This document shows positions 61,365-64,000 of a stretch of 64,000 bases of DNA, piece by piece (the first letter of the stretch is position 1; every line of letters starts with the position of its first letter). The stretch spans positions 3,286,001 through 3,350,000 of the forward strand of contig NZ_CP025794.1 of the NCBI RefSeq assembly GCF_002906655.1. Direction: 5' to 3'. The notes below the pieces were generated by a model. The model was not told where the DNA came from and ran no database searches. It saw only the letters and a program-made list of their open reading frames with translations. Position numbers and translations under genes: made by a program. The stretch comes from Vibrio hyugaensis. GTDB lineage: Bacteria > Pseudomonadota > Gammaproteobacteria > Enterobacterales > Vibrionaceae.

Positions 61365-64000
61365 TTAATGAAAATCCCGCGATTTATTTTGCAGTCCCGC
61401 AAGGTGTTGAGTGCAATCAATGAGCCTACCTGCAATGATGTGCGTGACTTCTCCCTCTCTTTCTAAAATTCCTTTTACCATTAACACCTTTGAGGTGAGA
61501 TAAGCTTGTTTCTGCGCGCGTGCTGTTGCTCGCCATACAACCACATTAATGTTACCAGTGTCGTCTTCTAACGTGAAAAAGGTGACGCCAGCTGCAGTGC
61601 CAGGGGATTGCCTGCCTGTGACGACGCCGACAACCGTCACCAAGGACTTGTGTTCTTTTTCTACGAGCTGCTTCATACGAGTAAAGCGTGGTAGTTTGCC
61701 AGCTTCCTCCAGTAGGGTAATTGGGTGACGGCTAAGTGATAACCCTGTACTGGCGTAATCTTCAATGAGATTTTCGTACTCAGAAGGCTGAGGTTGATAG
61801 CTCACCTCAGGCTCTTCAATTTGATTAAATAAGGGCAAGTCTGATAACGAATCCATAGCTGACCAACGTGCGTTATATCGGTTACCTGAGAGTATTTGAA
61901 AAGCATTCGCAGAAGCTAATAACTCAATATCACGACGACTTCTCAGAATTTGTTTTACCTCTTGGATAGAACGATAACCATGAGTTGGGCGGTGTTCAAC
62001 CAAGCGGATAGCGTTTTCTTCATTAAGGCTTTTGACTAACCGCAAGCCTAGTTGGATACCAAGGCGTCCATTGGGACGTTTCACCAAGTGATGCTGGTAG
62101 TGTGAGTGGTTCACGCAAGTAGGCAGTACTTCCACTCCGTGTCGACGTGCATCCTGAACCAACTGTGAAGGGCTATAAAAGCCCATGGGTTGGCTATTCA
62201 GTAGCGAAGTATAGAACTCAGCGGGATAGTAGAACTTTAGCCATGCAGAGCAATAAGCCAGTACCGCGAAAGAGGCGGAATGGCTCTCAGGAAAACCATA
62301 CTCACCAAAGCCACAAATCTGATCAAAGATACGTTCGGCAAACTCAAGATCGTAGCCGCGTTCAAGCATCCCATCGATAAGCTTCGGTTTGAATTTAGCG
62401 AGATCGCCGTTCTTCTTCCATGCTGCCATTGCTCTACGCAATTGATCCGCTTCACCGCCGCTAAAACCAGCCGCTACCATTGCCAACTTGATCACTTGTT
62501 CTTGGAAAATCGGTACGCCCATGGTGCGCTCTAGTACGTTTTTCACTTCTTCCGATGGGTAGCTGATCGGTTCTTCACCATTTCGTCTTTTTAAAAACGG
62601 GTGCACCATATCTCCTTGGATTGGGCCCGGACGAACAATGGCAATCTGTACGACTAAGTCGTAGTAACGCGCGGGTTTTAAACGTGGCAGCATGCTCATT
62701 TGAGCGCGCGACTCAATTTGGAATACCCCCACTGTATCGGCTTTTTGGATCATTCGGTACACATGCGGATCATCTTGCAAACGCGTGATCTCGGCAATAG
62801 AGAGTGATCGTTGGTGGTGTTTTTCAACCAGTTGAAAGCACTTACGGATTGCATTCAACATGCCTAGCGCGAGTACATCGACTTTCAATAGTTTTAAGCT
62901 TTCTAAATCGTCTTTGTCCCATTGAATAATGGTTCGATCGATCATTGAAGCATTTTCGACGGGCACCAGTTCATACAAAGGACCAGATGAAATAACAAAG
63001 CCCCCAACATGCTGAGATAAATGGCGTGGAAACCCAATGATCTCGTTCACTAACTGGATAAACTGCTGTCCCTTCAAGGAATCCGGTTGTAATCCCAGCT
63101 CAATGATTTGTGCTTGCCAGCCTTGGCTTCGATCGCGGCGATTGACGTTTTTAATGAAAAAGTCGAGTTGAGTTTCTTCAATCCCCAACGCTTTCCCTAC
63201 TTCACGCACCGCACTTTTAAAGCGATAACTGATCACGGTGGCTGCCAGAGCAGCACGTTCGCGCCCGTATTTTTTGTAGATGTATTGAATCACTTCTTCA
63301 CGACGCTCGTGCTCGAAATCCACGTCGATATCTGGCGGCTCGTCTCGCTCTTTACTAATAAAACGCTCGAACAAGACAGAGATTTGCCTCGGGTCAACCG
63401 CGGTGATTTCTAAGCAGTAGCACACCACGGAGTTAGCCGCGGATCCACGTCCTTGATAGAGGATGCCTTGCTGCTTAGCGAACATCACAATGTCGTGAAT
63501 GGTTAGAAAATAATAATGGTACTCCAGCTCTTTAATGAGTGTGAGTTCACGCTCAATCGTTTGATTGATGTCTGTTGGAGCCCCTTCGGGAAAGCGTCGT
63601 TGCTTACCTCGATCAACTAAAAAACGTAAGTAAGAGTCTGGTGTGTAACCATCTGGAATGAGTTCGGTTGGGTATTCGTATTTCAGGTCAGACAGCTCGA
63701 ATTCGCACAAATCTGCGATGGTTTTGCTTTCTGCAAGCCACTCTGGTTTATAGATGCGGAGTAGCTTATTCATTGGGCGCAACGCTCTTTCTGCATTGGA
63801 TAGGCGATCAAAACCAAGTTTATCGACATTGCATCCATGCTTAACGGCAGTGAGCACATGCTGTAGAGGTAGGCGTTCGACAGCATGCATCAAAACACCA
63901 CCACAAGCGGTAATAGGAAGCTGAAATTCATTAGCCAATAACTCACAATGAGTTGTGTATGCTTCATCACTTCCACTGAGGTGACGTTGAATCGCGACCC
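61365..64000 (-). CDS. dnaE2: Error-prone DNA polymerase DnaE2/ImuC, N-terminus cut by the window edge
   Basis: About 878 C-terminal residues of a C-family polymerase used in SOS mutagenesis with ImuA and ImuB. The frame stays open to the edge, so the TTG at 63938 is not the start; most of the N-terminal PHP domain is missing. Catalytic Asp residues lie in PDIDVDFEHERREEV and in LLKVDVLALGML. GFGEYGFPESHSASFAVLAY and a C-terminal OB fold (VTVVGVVTGRQSPGT) follow. The DnaE2 type is favoured over replicative DnaE by its length and the short C-terminus ending KSRDFH. imuA/imuB and any LexA box lie outside the window. Confidence 0.92.
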   Translation of the reverse strand, partial: VAIQRHLSGSDEAYTTHCELLANEFQLPITACGGVLMHAVERLPLQHVLTAVKHGCNVDKLGFDRLSNAERALRPMNKLLRIYKPEWLAESKTIADLCEFELSDLKYEYPTELIPDGYTPDSYLRFLVDRGKQRRFPEGAPTDINQTIERELTLIKELEYHYYFLTIHDIVMFAKQQGILYQGRGSAANSVVCYCLEITAVDPRQISVLFERFISKERDEPPDIDVDFEHERREEVIQYIYKKYGRERAALAATVISYRFKSAVREVGKALGIEETQLDFFIKNVNRRDRSQGWQAQIIELGLQPDSLKGQQFIQLVNEIIGFPRHLSQHVGGFVISSGPLYELVPVENASMIDRTIIQWDKDDLESLKLLKVDVLALGMLNAIRKCFQLVEKHHQRSLSIAEITRLQDDPHVYRMIQKADTVGVFQIESRAQMSMLPRLKPARYYDLVVQIAIVRPGPIQGDMVHPFLKRRNGEEPISYPSEEVKNVLERTMGVPIFQEQVIKLAMVAAGFSGGEADQLRRAMAAWKKNGDLAKFKPKLIDGMLERGYDLEFAERIFDQICGFGEYGFPESHSASFAVLAYCSAWLKFYYPAEFYTSLLNSQPMGFYSPSQLVQDARRHGVEVLPTCVNHSHYQHHLVKRPNGRLGIQLGLRLVKSLNEENAIRLVEHRPTHGYRSIQEVKQILRSRRDIELLASANAFQILSGNRYNARWSAMDSLSDLPLFNQIEEPEVSYQPQPSEYENLIEDYASTGLSLSRHPITLLEEAGKLPRFTRMKQLVEKEHKSLVTVVGVVTGRQSPGTAAGVTFFTLEDDTGNINVVVWRATARAQKQAYLTSKVLMVKGILEREGEVTHIIAGRLIDCTQHLAGLQNKSRDFH

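Noticed and set aside
1..64000. CRISPR arrays, tRNA or rRNA genes, prophage or integron cassettes
   Set aside because: Looked for and not seen: no spaced direct repeats, no tRNA cloverleaf-like or rRNA segments, no phage gene runs or attC-like repeats.

Overview
This 64 kb window looks like a piece of the main chromosome of a Vibrio, probably of the Harveyi clade. That reading rests on gene content and order and on protein resemblance recalled from memory, not on a search. Supporting signs are FadR with the long internal insertion typical of vibrios, the NhaB/FadR divergent pair, the rne | rluC-maf-yceD-rpmF-plsX-fabHDG-acpP-fabF-pabC-mltG-tmk-holB-tatD-ptsG block shared with enterobacteria, and a MetP/MetS-type NSS transporter with its tiny subunit. 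I see no rRNA, tRNA, CRISPR array or prophage.

Layout. 1-3.0 kb: 3' end of the oligopeptide permease operon (oppB end, oppC, oppD, oppF). 3.2-5.2 kb: a glutathionyl-hydroquinone reductase and an orphan HExxH protein resembling M91-type effector proteases. 5.3-9.5 kb: pta and ackA (acetate switch, minus strand), with yfbV divergent. 9.9-12.6 kb: a three-gene ABC importer of unknown substrate. 12.8-16.2 kb: malZ and a membrane diguanylate cyclase. 16.2-22.6 kb: dusC, a YecA-like SEC-C protein, dsbB, nhaB, fadR and a membrane-anchored helical protein. 22.9-30.5 kb: metG, mrp, udk, asmA, cobO and a small tyrosine phosphatase. 30.6-35.9 kb: a SulP anion transporter and RNase E with a long structured leader. 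36-48.7 kb: rluC, maf and the lipid/cell-envelope/replication block yceD to tatD. 49-55.3 kb: ptsG, two small outer-membrane-type proteins, the NSS transporter and its 31-residue partner, a 30-residue YnhF-like protein, and a patatin. 55.3-56.8 kb: a complete IS50/Tn5-like insertion sequence. 56.9-64 kb: pykA, mlc, cheV, a possible small membrane protein, and the 3' part of dnaE2 (imuC), which runs off the window edge.

How the genes work together. Central carbon flow is well represented: PtsG takes up glucose, Mlc (also here) is the expected ptsG repressor, PykA makes pyruvate, and Pta/AckA handle acetyl-CoA overflow. Fatty-acid synthesis (plsX, fabHDG, acpP, fabF) sits next to ribosomal L32 and YceD, and its regulator FadR lies 17 kb away. 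RNase E and RluC diverge from a shared 636-bp region.

The most interesting non-coding signals are: the IS50-like element with distinct outside and inside ends and paired GATC sites, which splits what looks like the pykA terminator; a Shine-Dalgarno-sequestering hairpin plus a nine-codon overlapping ORF in front of the diguanylate cyclase; a strong promoter that would make yceD leaderless; an RNase E leader of about 354 nt matching the E. coli arrangement; an attenuator-like terminator before mrp; and hairpins between ackA and pta. I did not find a clearly new multi-gene system. The best candidates for undescribed biology are the orphan M91-like protein, the leader of the cyclase gene and the NIT-like membrane protein.
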